From NCBI GenBank assembly GCA_019454665.1, contig JACFNW010000022.1, forward strand, positions 1 to 13,081: 13,081 nt of DNA, in the 5' to 3' direction. Shown one piece after another: positions 1 through 5,795 of this stretch (position 1 is its first letter; each line of letters begins with the position of its first letter). The stretch is from Fimbriimonadaceae bacterium. GTDB taxonomy: Bacteria > Armatimonadota > Fimbriimonadia > Fimbriimonadales > Fimbriimonadaceae. The notes beneath the pieces were generated by a model. It ran no database searches and was not told the DNA's origin. It worked only from the letters and a program-made list of their open reading frames with translations. The position numbers and the translations under genes were made by a program.

Positions 1-657
1 CCCAACTTCACCCTCGTTTACCTGCCCCAAGACCACGCCTCGGGCACGAGTCCGGGCTACCCGACGCCCCGAGCGCATATGGCCGACAACGACCTGGCGG
101 TCGGGCGCTTGGTGGAAGCGGTCAGCAAGAGCAGGTTCTGGCCCAAAACGGCCATCTTCATCAACGAAGACGACCCGCAAGCGGGCTTCGATCACGTGGA
201 CGGGCACCGCTCGATCTGCCTGGTGGTCAGCCCCTACACTAAGCGCGGCGCGGTGGTCAGCGACTTCTACAATCAGACCTCGGTGCTGGCCACCATGGAG
301 CGCATCTTCGGGCTGCGCCCGATGAACCAGCGGACGGCGTCCTCGCCGATCATGTTCGCGTGCTTCACCGATAAGCCCAACCTGAAGCCCTACACGGCCC
401 GCCCGGTCACCGTGCCCCTCGACGAACTCAATCCGGACAAGTCGGAACTCGCGGGATGGCCGTTGCACTGGGCCGAAGTGAGCGAGACGATCCCGATCAA
501 GCGCACGGGCATGAAGACGTCGAAAGACGAGGACAACCTGAACCGCATCCTGTGGCACGCGGCCAAGGGCTGGACCGCGCCCTACCCGGCAGACCTCGCC
601 GGTCCCCACGGCAAAGGGTTGAAGAACCTGCGCCTCGTCCACGGAGGCGATGACTAA
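1..657 (+). CDS. Phosphoesterase/alkaline phosphatase-family protein, C-terminal part (5' end outside window)
   Basis: The reading frame is open from base 1 and ends at TAA (655-657), so about 218 C-terminal residues are visible and the real start lies upstream. The visible part matches the C-terminal half of the phosphoesterase family PF04185, often found fused behind a YncE-like beta-propeller. Recognisable blocks are LPQDHASGT near the left edge, then MADNDLAVG, the metal-site region INEDDPQAGFDHVDGHR (EDD and HVDGHR supply likely metal ligands), SPYTKRG, and the ATMERIFGLRPMNQ helix. Such proteins are usually exported and hydrolyse phosphomonoesters or diesters, but the substrate cannot be read here. 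The tail after about residue 140 of the visible part, ending LRLVHGGDD, is less conserved. The gene is convergent with the small lipoprotein gene, and no convincing intrinsic terminator was seen in the 127-base gap. An internal ATG at 79 exists but the homology starts before it, so it is not the start. Confidence 0.87.
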   Translation, partial: PNFTLVYLPQDHASGTSPGYPTPRAHMADNDLAVGRLVEAVSKSRFWPKTAIFINEDDPQAGFDHVDGHRSICLVVSPYTKRGAVVSDFYNQTSVLATMERIFGLRPMNQRTASSPIMFACFTDKPNLKPYTARPVTVPLDELNPDKSELAGWPLHWAEVSETIPIKRTGMKTSKDEDNLNRILWHAAKGWTAPYPADLAGPHGKGLKNLRLVHGGDD

Positions 658-784
658 CGAAGCGGGAGCCGCGCCCGCCGGGGGGCCGTCCCCAAGGACC
701 ACAGGGCCCACCCCGTCACGCCACCCCCCAGACGACGGAAAGCACGCCGCCCACAAAGCCCAGGCCGACCTCGGTATGGCTCGC

Positions 785-1180
785 CTAGCGGAACGATCCC
801 ACGAGGTTCGCCCCGTCCCAGGTGAAGAGCACACGCACCTCCTCGTCGTTTTCGAAGGGGCCCAGAATCTCTAGGTTGGCCGAGTCGAGTTCGACGCCGT
901 TTCTGACCGCCCGCGCAACGTGAAGCAGAACGGGCTGACGCCCATCGCCAAAAGACGTCGCCTCGCGGCTCTCGCCGGGCAACAAGCGATTCGACGGACC
1001 AGGCTGCTCGCCTTTGACGACGAGGTGGACGGGCTGCAATCCACCGAGATCGCTGTTCTGGAGCAGCGAGCGGATGATGACGCGAACGGCCTCGCTTCCC
1101 GAGCCGCCGCACCCCATGGGAAGCACAAGGCTGGCCAGCAAGGCTAACTTCAGCGTAAGGACCAAGAATCTTGACTTCAT
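785..1180 (-). CDS. Small predicted lipoprotein, function unknown
   Basis: A 131-residue protein read on the minus strand, ending in TAG. It begins with a positively charged MKSRF, a long hydrophobic stretch (LVLTLKLALLASLVLP) and then MGCGGSG, so Cys24 is a likely lipidation site. The lipobox is not canonical because Pro and Met occupy -3 and -2. The mature part is short and mixed alpha/beta in character, with VRVLFTWDGANLVGSFR at the end. I recognise no family. An upstream in-frame ATG at 1189 would add three residues (MRD). I prefer the ATG at 1180 because a GAAGGA Shine-Dalgarno-like sequence lies 8 bases before it, whereas nothing suitable precedes 1189. An extended -10 box sits about 50 bases upstream. 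The gene stands alone between the phosphoesterase and a repeat-bearing gap. It could be an envelope-associated protein, but nothing in the neighbours fixes its role. Confidence 0.66.
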   Translation of the reverse strand: MKSRFLVLTLKLALLASLVLPMGCGGSGSEAVRVIIRSLLQNSDLGGLQPVHLVVKGEQPGPSNRLLPGESREATSFGDGRQPVLLHVARAVRNGVELDSANLEILGPFENDEEVRVLFTWDGANLVGSFR

Positions 1181-1230
1181 ATCACGCATCCTTCAGGAGG
1201 TCCGACCGTGGGCCCGACTCCATACGGATA

Positions 1231-1239
1231 GTTATATCA
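1231..1239 (-). promoter_or_regulatory. Possible extended -10 promoter element for the lipoprotein gene
   Basis: On the minus strand this reads TGATATAAC, which fits the extended -10 pattern TGn-TATAAC. Transcription would start about 7 bases further on, leaving a leader of roughly 45 bases before the ATG at 1180. No good -35 hexamer is present at 16-18 bases upstream, which is tolerated by extended -10 promoters. This is motif reading only. Confidence 0.35.
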
Positions 1240-1343
1240 CAGATTCTTCACGAGCGGTTCCAGATTCTCGAACATTCGGGTCGAGGCGAAGCGCGCCGCG
1301 TGCCAGGTTGGCACCGCCCACCTGCAACCCTCTGCCACCATTC

Positions 1344-1399
1344 CGTATCGGTTCCTTCTCCCGGGGGAGAAGGTGGCAAGTGGCCGGATGAGGGCGTCG
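1344..1399 (+). repeat. REP-like palindromic repeat, copy 1
   Basis: A 56-base unit containing a near-perfect hairpin at 1354-1373 (9-bp arms CCTTCTCCC and GGGAGAAGG around a 2-base loop), followed by the tract GTGGCCGGATGAGGGCGTCG. Copy 2 lies 180 bases downstream in the same orientation with only a few differences. Units built as CTTCTCCC-palindrome then GCCGGATGAGGG occur as dispersed intergenic repeats in many bacterial genomes. Whether this one is genome-wide here cannot be seen. Confidence 0.75.
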
Positions 1400-1523
1400 C
1401 TTGAGCATCACGACTCGGGTCACCCTGAGGTTCGGCCCGCGCGTTCCACCAAGGTTCAATGGCCCGCGACCTCGGGCTGAAGTCTCGAAGGGGACGCGGG
1501 GGGGAACGTTGCCGCCGACACTA

Positions 1524-1578
1524 CGCATCGGTCCTTCCCCTGGGGGAGAAGGTGGCCGCAGGCCGGATGAGGGCGTCG
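1524..1578 (+). repeat. REP-like palindromic repeat, copy 2
   Basis: A 55-base direct copy of the unit at 1344-1399. The shared stretches include GGGGGAGAAGGTGG and GGCCGGATGAGGGCGTCG. The first palindrome (1533-1552) is less perfect than in copy 1, with two changed bases in the left arm, while the second small inverted repeat (GGCC-GCA-GGCC) is better preserved. The differences suggest the two copies arrived or diverged independently rather than by a recent local duplication. Confidence 0.75.
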
Positions 1579-1670
1579 GAAATCGCCGGCAACCCCAAAG
1601 AAGGCAAGACCTGCTTCGCCACGGCCCTCGCCCACGCCGTCGCCGCGGGAACTCGACCAGCAAGCCCGTT

Positions 1671-1695
1671 TTCCATCTTCCTTCTTCCATCTTCC
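1671..1695 (+). repeat. Short tandem 11-mer in pyrimidine-rich tract
   Basis: The 11-mer TTCCATCTTCC occurs at 1671-1681 and again at 1685-1695, separated by three bases. It lies in a strongly pyrimidine-biased tract just upstream of the TPR gene. It is a minor repeat with no evident function. Confidence 0.6.
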
Positions 1696-1736
1696 CGAAG
1701 TTCCCCTGCCGCCCACCTGCCGACGCCCGCCAAGGC

Positions 1737-1742
1737 CATACT
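1737..1742 (+). promoter_or_regulatory. -10-like box CATACT, 7 bases before the TPR gene start
   Basis: CATACT is followed by seven bases and then the GTG chosen as start of the TPR gene. With the usual -10 to transcription-start distance this would give a transcript beginning at or next to the start codon, that is, a leaderless mRNA. No Shine-Dalgarno sequence is at the right distance (only AAGG at 1733, about 13 bases away). The same arrangement recurs before the PBP1A gene. Confidence 0.35.
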
Positions 1743-1749
1743 CTCGTCA

Positions 1750-2640
1750 GTGAAGCCGAGTTACCGCCAAATCGCCGACCTCTTCGGCCTGCCCATCCCC
1801 GATGAGGCCGCACTCCCGCCCGAGGACGACATCCTCAGTCTGCGCCGCCGCATCGGCCAGACCGGGCAAGAAAGCCGCGACATGGGGTTCGGAGCGATGG
1901 TCGCGGGGCGGTACGAAGAGGCCGTCGAGCACTTCAAACGGGCGGTGGAGCAAGACGGGCCGGACTCGGCCGAAGCCAAGATCTCGCTGGGCGAAGCGCT
2001 CGAAGCCATGGGCCACGCCCCGCAAGCGCTGCGGCAGTTCTTGGAGGCGCAACGGGCGCACGCGTCCGACCGCAACCCCTACCTCGCCCTCGCCGACCTC
2101 TACCGTCGCCACGGGCGGTTCAAGCAGTCCATCGAGAACCTCCACCGAGCGGTCGAGGCGACCCCGGACGACGCCTACTGCCACTTCAAACTGGCCGAGG
2201 CCCTCGACCAAAGCGGCCACCCGACTCATGCGCTCGCAGCGATCCAAGGCGCGATCGCCGTCGAACCCACCGACGCCTTCTACCACTATTGGATGGGCAA
2301 CCTGCTGATCCGCCTGAACCGGTACGACCAAGCGCTCGCCGCCCTGCAGGCCGCCATCGAACTCTCCCCGGGCGACGACCACTTCTTCGTCCGCGCAGCG
2401 GTTGCGTTCTGGGGAGCGGGCAAACGCGCCGAGGCGATTCGGGCGCTTCGCTTGGCCACGGATTTGGCCCCCGACAACGCCTCGCACCAAGTGGCGCTGG
2501 CGATGCTGCTCGAACGAGACGGGCAGTTGGTCGAGGCATCCGAGGCTAGGGCAAACCTCGGAGAACTGGACCGCTACGACCAAGACACGGTTTCTCGGCT
2601 CGAGATCGAACTCGATGAAGCAGAATCGGCCAAGCCATAG
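1750..2640 (+). CDS. Tetratricopeptide-repeat (TPR) protein
   Basis: A 296-residue protein from GTG (1750) to TAG (2638-2640). After a short N-terminal stretch (VKPSYRQIADLFGLPIPDE) and an acidic linker, it consists of about six consecutive 34-residue TPR units. The repeat signatures are easy to follow: GAMVAGRYEEAVEHFKRAVE, LGEALEAMGHAPQALRQFLE, LADLYRRHGRFKQSIENLHR, LAEALDQSGHPTHALAAIQG, MGNLLIRLNRYDQALAALQA and AAVAFWGAGKRAEAIRALRL. TPR arrays mediate protein-protein contact; no enzyme domain, signal peptide or membrane segment is visible, so it is probably cytoplasmic. I chose the GTG because the upstream part of the open frame runs through repeat-bearing intergenic sequence and encodes nothing TPR-like. 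The MFS transporter gene follows 29 bases later, so the two may be cotranscribed, but the partner of this scaffold is not known. Confidence 0.85.
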   Translation: MKPSYRQIADLFGLPIPDEAALPPEDDILSLRRRIGQTGQESRDMGFGAMVAGRYEEAVEHFKRAVEQDGPDSAEAKISLGEALEAMGHAPQALRQFLEAQRAHASDRNPYLALADLYRRHGRFKQSIENLHRAVEATPDDAYCHFKLAEALDQSGHPTHALAAIQGAIAVEPTDAFYHYWMGNLLIRLNRYDQALAALQAAIELSPGDDHFFVRAAVAFWGAGKRAEAIRALRLATDLAPDNASHQVALAMLLERDGQLVEASEARANLGELDRYDQDTVSRLEIELDEAESAKP

Positions 2641-2642
2641 GG

Positions 2643-2648
2643 CATACT
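2643..2648 (+). promoter_or_regulatory. Possible -10 box before the MFS gene
   Basis: CATACT lies in the 29-base gap between the TPR and transporter genes, 21 bases before the ATG. It would give a leader of about 14 bases that still contains the GAGG (2662-2665) ribosome-binding-like sequence. There is no -35 match at the expected distance. It may be chance, since the gap is short and the genes could be cotranscribed. Confidence 0.22.
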
Positions 2649-2669
2649 GCGCGGAAGCTGCGAGGCCTC

Positions 2670-4001
2670 ATGGCTGAAACGACCCCTACGGAAAACACGT
2701 CCACGATTTGGAAGGTGATCGGCGCCAGTTCGGCGGGCACGCTCATCGAGTGGTACGACTTCTACATCTTCGGCAGTCTGGCCACCACGCTCGCGCCGGC
2801 GTTCTATCCCAAGGGCAACGACACGCTGGCGCTCATCAGCACGCTGGCGACCTTCGCCACGGGCTTCATCGTCCGGCCCTTCGGCGCGCTCGTGTTCGGT
2901 CGGCTGGGCGACCTGGTCGGTCGAAAGACGACGTTCCTGCTCACCCTCCTGCTCATGGGTGGGGCCACGTTCGCCATCGGCCTCCTGCCCACCTACGCGC
3001 AGATCGGCTACGCCGCGCCGGCGCTGCTGCTGCTCCTCCGCCTGATTCAAGGCTTGGCGCTCGGCGGCGAGTACGGGGGCGCGGCGACCTATGTCGCGGA
3101 ACACGCGCCGCTGGGCAAGCGCGGATTCTACACGTCGTTCATCCAAACGACGGCCACGCTCGGGTTGTTCGTCTCGCTGGGAGTCATCCTGGCGGTCAGC
3201 CAATCCATGAGCAAGGAGTCGTTTGCCGATTGGGGCTGGCGCATTCCGTTCCTCATCTCGATCGTCCTGATCGCCGTGAGCTACCAGATTCGGACGCGGA
3301 TGGCGGAGTCGCCCCTGTTCGCCAAACTCAAAGCGGCGGGCAAAACGTCCTCCAACCCCCTGCGCGAATCGTTCGCGAACCCCGAGAACCGCCGCATGGT
3401 GCTCATCGCCCTCTTCGGCGCGACGATGGGCCAAGGCGTCGTTTGGTACACGGGCCAGTTCTACGCTCTGTACTTCCTGCAGACCACGCTGCTCATCGAC
3501 AAGGTCGTGGCAACGCAGATCATCGCCATCGCCCTCCTGCTGGGCACGCCGTTCTTCATCGTGTTCGGCGCGCTCTCGGACAAGATCGGGCGGAAGGGCA
3601 TCATGATCGCCGGCATGGTGCTGGCCGTGGCCCTGTACTACCCGATCTACATGGCGATGACCAAGGCGGCGGGCTGGAACGGCACAGCGTCGGTGAATCC
3701 GAACGTCGTGTTGCTCAGCCTGCTCGTGTTCGTCCAGGTGCTGTTCGTCACGATGGTCTACGGCCCGATCGCGGCGTTCTTGGTCGAGCTGTTCCCGACG
3801 CGCATCCGCTACACTTCGATGTCGGTGCCTTATCACATTGGCAACGGCGTGTTCGGCGGGCTGGTGCCCATGATCGGCACTGCTGCGGTGAGCGCGACAG
3901 GCAACATCTACGCCGGGCTTTGGTACCCGATGGTCATCGCCACGGTCACGGCGATCGTCGGCGGGCTGTTCATCCGCGAGCGTACGGTGACCGAAGCCTG
4001 A
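2670..4001 (+). CDS. MFS transporter, metabolite:H+ symporter (MHS) type
   Basis: A 443-residue integral membrane protein with about 12 hydrophobic helices, the normal length for the MHS branch of the major facilitator superfamily (ProP, KgtP, ShiA and citrate/proline-betaine relatives). Hallmarks are the N-terminal ASSAGTLIEWYDFYIFG block, the loop 2-3 motif GRLGDLVGRK at residues 77-86, GLALGGEYGGAATYVAEHAP in helices 4-5, WGWRIPFLIS near residue 190, and the second-half motif GALSDKIGRKG near residues 300-310. These proteins import small organic acids or osmolytes with protons across the inner membrane; the substrate cannot be assigned from the sequence. The start ATG has GAGG just upstream with short spacing. 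It follows the TPR gene by 29 bases, and the next gene starts 83 bases after the TGA stop. Nothing looks broken. Confidence 0.93.
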   Translation: MAETTPTENTSTIWKVIGASSAGTLIEWYDFYIFGSLATTLAPAFYPKGNDTLALISTLATFATGFIVRPFGALVFGRLGDLVGRKTTFLLTLLLMGGATFAIGLLPTYAQIGYAAPALLLLLRLIQGLALGGEYGGAATYVAEHAPLGKRGFYTSFIQTTATLGLFVSLGVILAVSQSMSKESFADWGWRIPFLISIVLIAVSYQIRTRMAESPLFAKLKAAGKTSSNPLRESFANPENRRMVLIALFGATMGQGVVWYTGQFYALYFLQTTLLIDKVVATQIIAIALLLGTPFFIVFGALSDKIGRKGIMIAGMVLAVALYYPIYMAMTKAAGWNGTASVNPNVVLLSLLVFVQVLFVTMVYGPIAAFLVELFPTRIRYTSMSVPYHIGNGVFGGLVPMIGTAAVSATGNIYAGLWYPMVIATVTAIVGGLFIRERTVTEA

Positions 4002-4084
4002 GTTTCGCGGTGCGTTCGGCCTTCGTCATTCGTCATTACGGTAAGCCGCGCCGTGTCCGGATGCGGTTTCCATCAGGACCCAAG

Positions 4085-4582
4085 ATGAAACGACTCGCTT
4101 TGCTCCTTGGTGTGGCGGCGCTCACCGTCCCCGCTCTCGCTCAAGACGTCAAGCCCCTCGGCATGTCCGTCAAGGGCGGCCTCTTCTTCCCCAGCAAGAA
4201 ATCCGCGCGCGATCAGGGCGCGAACTGGTTCACGCTGGGCATCGACTACAAGCTCAAGGACCTCAAGTTCGGCGATGGACCCGACGGCATGAACACGTCG
4301 CTCGTCCTCTCTGCCGACTACGTGTCGAAGGGCGACTTCCGGCACACGCCGGTCATGGCGAACTACGTTGTGCGACGCAACGAGGTGTACTACTTCGCAG
4401 GCGCTGGCTTCGGATTCGTCAAGACCCCATCGGAAGGCAACCAGACTCGATTCGCCTACCAAATCGGGGTCGGCAAGGACTTCCAGCGCGGAGGCAATCC
4501 CCTGTTCGTGGAAGGCCGCTGGATCGGCAACGCGAAAGACGAGGTCAGCGGCTTCGCCATCTCCGTCGGCATCCGCCTGTAA
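4085..4582 (+). CDS. Predicted small outer-membrane beta-barrel/secreted protein
   Basis: A 165-residue protein starting at ATG 4085, with AGGA at 4075-4078 at a spacing of 6. The first 20 residues form a clean signal peptide (MKRLALLLGVAALTVPALAQ, cleavage expected after ALA). The mature part is made of alternating polar/hydrophobic strands with aromatic and glycine-rich turns, such as GGLFFPSKKSARDQGANWF, LGIDYKLKDL, SLVLSADYVSKG, VYYFAGAGFGFVKT, FAYQIGVGKDF and FVEGRWIG, and ends in a short strand ISVGIRL. This is the pattern of small OmpW/OmpX-like or porin-fold barrels of about eight strands. I cannot name the family. The last residue is Leu rather than the common Phe, which weakens but does not exclude a barrel. 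The gene is followed by a strong hairpin, so it probably ends its transcription unit. The preceding 83 bases hold a small CGTCATT tandem at about 4024-4037. Confidence 0.72.
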   Translation: MKRLALLLGVAALTVPALAQDVKPLGMSVKGGLFFPSKKSARDQGANWFTLGIDYKLKDLKFGDGPDGMNTSLVLSADYVSKGDFRHTPVMANYVVRRNEVYYFAGAGFGFVKTPSEGNQTRFAYQIGVGKDFQRGGNPLFVEGRWIGNAKDEVSGFAISVGIRL

Positions 4583-4597
4583 GGCGATTCGAAACCC

Positions 4598-4638
4598 AAT
4601 CGAGGCGCGGGACCGGACCAAGGACCCGCGCCTTGATT
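4598..4638 (+). terminator. Strong hairpin, likely terminator after the barrel protein gene
   Basis: A 14-bp stem (left arm 4598-4611, right arm 4625-4638, a single G-T wobble) encloses a 13-base loop. The core of the stem is GGCGCGGG/CCCGCGCC, very stable. It starts 16 bases after the stop codon at 4582. There is no T-run behind it, so it is not a textbook intrinsic terminator; it may act as one of the U-poor kind or protect the 3' end of the mRNA. It separates the upstream genes from the sigma-factor unit. Confidence 0.65.
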
Positions 4639-4640
4639 CT

Positions 4641-4651
4641 GTCTGACAGAC
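4641..4651. repeat. Short perfect palindrome upstream of the sigma-factor gene
   Basis: GTCTGACAGAC is an 11-base dyad with 5-bp arms around a central A, placed between the hairpin and the putative sigma-factor promoter. It could be a regulator half-site pair or chance; it is short. Confidence 0.3.
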
Positions 4652-4657
4652 CGGGGT

Positions 4658-4681
4658 GAACAATCGGGGCCAAGGGGCGTT
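4658..4681 (+). promoter_or_regulatory. Candidate ECF-type (autoregulated) promoter
   Basis: GAAC at 4658-4661 is followed by exactly 16 bases and then CGTT at 4678-4681. This spacing and the AAC/CGT pair match the general -35/-10 pattern recognised by many ECF sigma factors, which commonly transcribe their own gene. The predicted transcription start (about 4687-4690) would fall on or next to the annotated start codon. That makes it compatible either with a leaderless message from 4687 or with the downstream ATG at 4726. A competing reading is that AAGGGG (4672-4677) is the ribosome-binding site for 4687. Confidence 0.35.
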
Positions 4682-4686
4682 GTGCC

Positions 4687-5313
4687 ATGCTGGTTATGGC
4701 TGCAGCGTCCCTGTCTGTGACGACCATGAGATCGCTCGATCGAGCCGACGAACTCGCGCTGATCGAACGCGCGCGACGGCGTGATTTCGACGCGTTCGGT
4801 CGGCTCGTGGACGCCTACCAACACCGCGTGTTCGGGTTCGCCAAGCGGTTCGTCAAGGATCGCGAAGAGGCCGCCGACATCACCCAAGAGGTCTTCGTCC
4901 GCGCGTTCCAGAACTTCGAACGCTTCGACGCCCGCGCGCCGCTTCGCACGTGGCTGTTCCGCATCGCCTACAACCTGTGTGTGGACAAGGCGCGTCGGCT
5001 CGACCGCCAACCCATCGAATACCGCATTGACGGCAACGTCGAAGGGGAAGAACCCATTGAGGTCATGGACGATCGGTGGAACCCGGAAGCCATGGTGCTC
5101 GACGAAGAGTTGTTGCAGCGGGTCGAAGACGGGATCGCGACCATGAGCGAGAAACTGCGGTCCGTGCTTCTTTTGCACGACCGGGAAGATTTGCAGTACG
5201 ACGAGATCGCCGACGTGCTCAACGTCCCCATTGGGACGGTCAAGAGCCGGCTGTTTTTGGCCAGGGCGCATCTCAAACAAGTGCTCTCCGAATATCTGGA
5301 GGCAAAGCGATGA
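4687..5313 (+). CDS. RNA polymerase sigma factor, ECF (sigma-70) family
   Basis: A 208-residue protein of the usual ECF size. Region 2 runs from about residue 20 to 95: DFDAFGRLVDAYQHRVFGFA, then the core-binding and -10 recognition helix AADITQEVFVRAFQNF and LRTWLFRIAYNLCVDKARR. An acidic linker of about 45 residues (GEEPIEVMDDRWNPEAM) leads to region 4, where SEKLRSVLLLHDREDLQYDE and the helix-turn-helix IADVLNVPIGTVKSRLFLAR contact the -35 element. The start is either ATG 4687, with AAGGGG 9 bases upstream, or ATG 4726, which gives the more typical N-terminus MRSLDRADELALIERARRRD and may suit the candidate promoter better. The stop overlaps the next ATG (ATGA), so sigma and anti-sigma are translationally coupled. 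By analogy with RpoE/SigW-type factors it probably directs an envelope-stress regulon; the regulon itself cannot be read here. Confidence 0.93.
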   Translation: MLVMAAASLSVTTMRSLDRADELALIERARRRDFDAFGRLVDAYQHRVFGFAKRFVKDREEAADITQEVFVRAFQNFERFDARAPLRTWLFRIAYNLCVDKARRLDRQPIEYRIDGNVEGEEPIEVMDDRWNPEAMVLDEELLQRVEDGIATMSEKLRSVLLLHDREDLQYDEIADVLNVPIGTVKSRLFLARAHLKQVLSEYLEAKR

Positions 5314-5795
5314 AGAATCAGAGGGACTTCGACAAGCAGAGTCTGGCCGCGGCATGGGACGATTCGCCCCTCGCGCCGGATGCCGAACGGATGCTGGACG
5401 CGCGCCTTCGCGGTGACGACCAGCGGCTGGTGTCGCACGCCGTCGCCAATCTGGAGCAAGACGAACTCAGCATGGCTTGGCGCAGCACGCTCAACGAGCG
5501 ACTGCTCGAACTCCAGCCCGCGAAACGCAAGGCGTGGTGGACTCTCGCTTGGCGACCCGTGTTGGCGACCGGCTTGGCCGCCTCGGTCCTGACGATCGCG
5601 TTCCTTCGAACAGGGCCCGCACCGTCGTCCCATGCCGAGAGCCTGGAGGGCGAACTGATTCGGATTCACCTCGATTCCGCCGCCGCCTTGGATCTTGCCG
5701 GGACCGGCTTGGTCCCCCACGAGGTGGCTTCGGCCCGGCCTGCTCCCGTCGAGGAGGAGCTCGACTGGTCCAGCGTTGATCTCGACCTCTTGTGA
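5310..5795 (+). CDS. Putative single-pass anti-sigma factor (no zinc motif)
   Basis: A 161-residue protein whose ATG overlaps the sigma stop codon (ATGA) and has GGAGG at 5298-5302, 7 bases upstream. Layout: a cytoplasmic N-terminal domain of about 72 residues (LAAAWDDSPLAPDAERMLDA and SMAWRSTLNERLLELQ), one hydrophobic segment near residues 77-99 (TLAWRPVLATGLAASVLTIA), and a periplasmic tail of about 60 residues ending in the acidic LDWSSVDLDLL. Position directly after an ECF gene and this topology make an anti-sigma role likely, as in RseA-type proteins. The protein contains no cysteine, so it cannot be a HxxxCxxC zinc-binding anti-sigma factor; the N-terminal domain is not a clear match to a family I can name. 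It would hold the sigma factor at the inner membrane until the periplasmic part is cut or released. Confidence 0.74.
   Translation: MKNQRDFDKQSLAAAWDDSPLAPDAERMLDARLRGDDQRLVSHAVANLEQDELSMAWRSTLNERLLELQPAKRKAWWTLAWRPVLATGLAASVLTIAFLRTGPAPSSHAESLEGELIRIHLDSAAALDLAGTGLVPHEVASARPAPVEEELDWSSVDLDLL

Larger units (their letters stand above)
1240..1749. other. Gene-free stretch with repeats and relic-like sequence
   Basis: About 510 bases without a credible gene. Open frames cross it on both strands, but they have atypical, Arg/Pro-rich translations and no ribosome-binding sites. It contains two copies of a palindromic repeat, a CTTCC-rich tract, and a short in-frame string encoding GNPKEGKT (1588-1611) that fits the Walker A/P-loop pattern but has no surrounding domain. 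Base composition is more C/T-patterned than in the neighbouring genes. The TPR gene's frame is open through part of this stretch from 1459, but conservation-like sequence begins only at the GTG at 1750. Confidence 0.6.

Noticed and set aside
658..784. Possible bidirectional terminator between the convergent phosphoesterase and lipoprotein genes
   Set aside because: Only a weak 5-bp GGGCC/GGCCC pairing could be drawn, with no T-run on either strand.
1459..1749. N-terminal extension of the TPR protein back to the ATG at 1459
   Set aside because: It would read through repeat copy 2 and a pyrimidine-rich tract. The predicted residues are not TPR-like, and a GTG with a nearby -10 box sits just before the recognisable protein.
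1232..1813. Minus-strand frame of 193 codons in the gene-free stretch
   Set aside because: It translates the palindromic repeats, is very Arg/Gly/Pro-rich, and has no start signal or domain.
2574..3836. A 420-codon minus-strand open frame opposite the MFS transporter
   Set aside because: The translation is highly charged and repetitive (Arg/Asp/Glu/His-rich) with no domain, and the plus-strand transporter is unmistakable.
2708..4582. A 624-codon plus-strand frame joining an out-of-frame reading of the transporter with the barrel protein
   Set aside because: Only its last 165 codons, after ATG 4085 with its own ribosome-binding site and signal peptide, look like protein. The upstream part is a shadow of the transporter frame.
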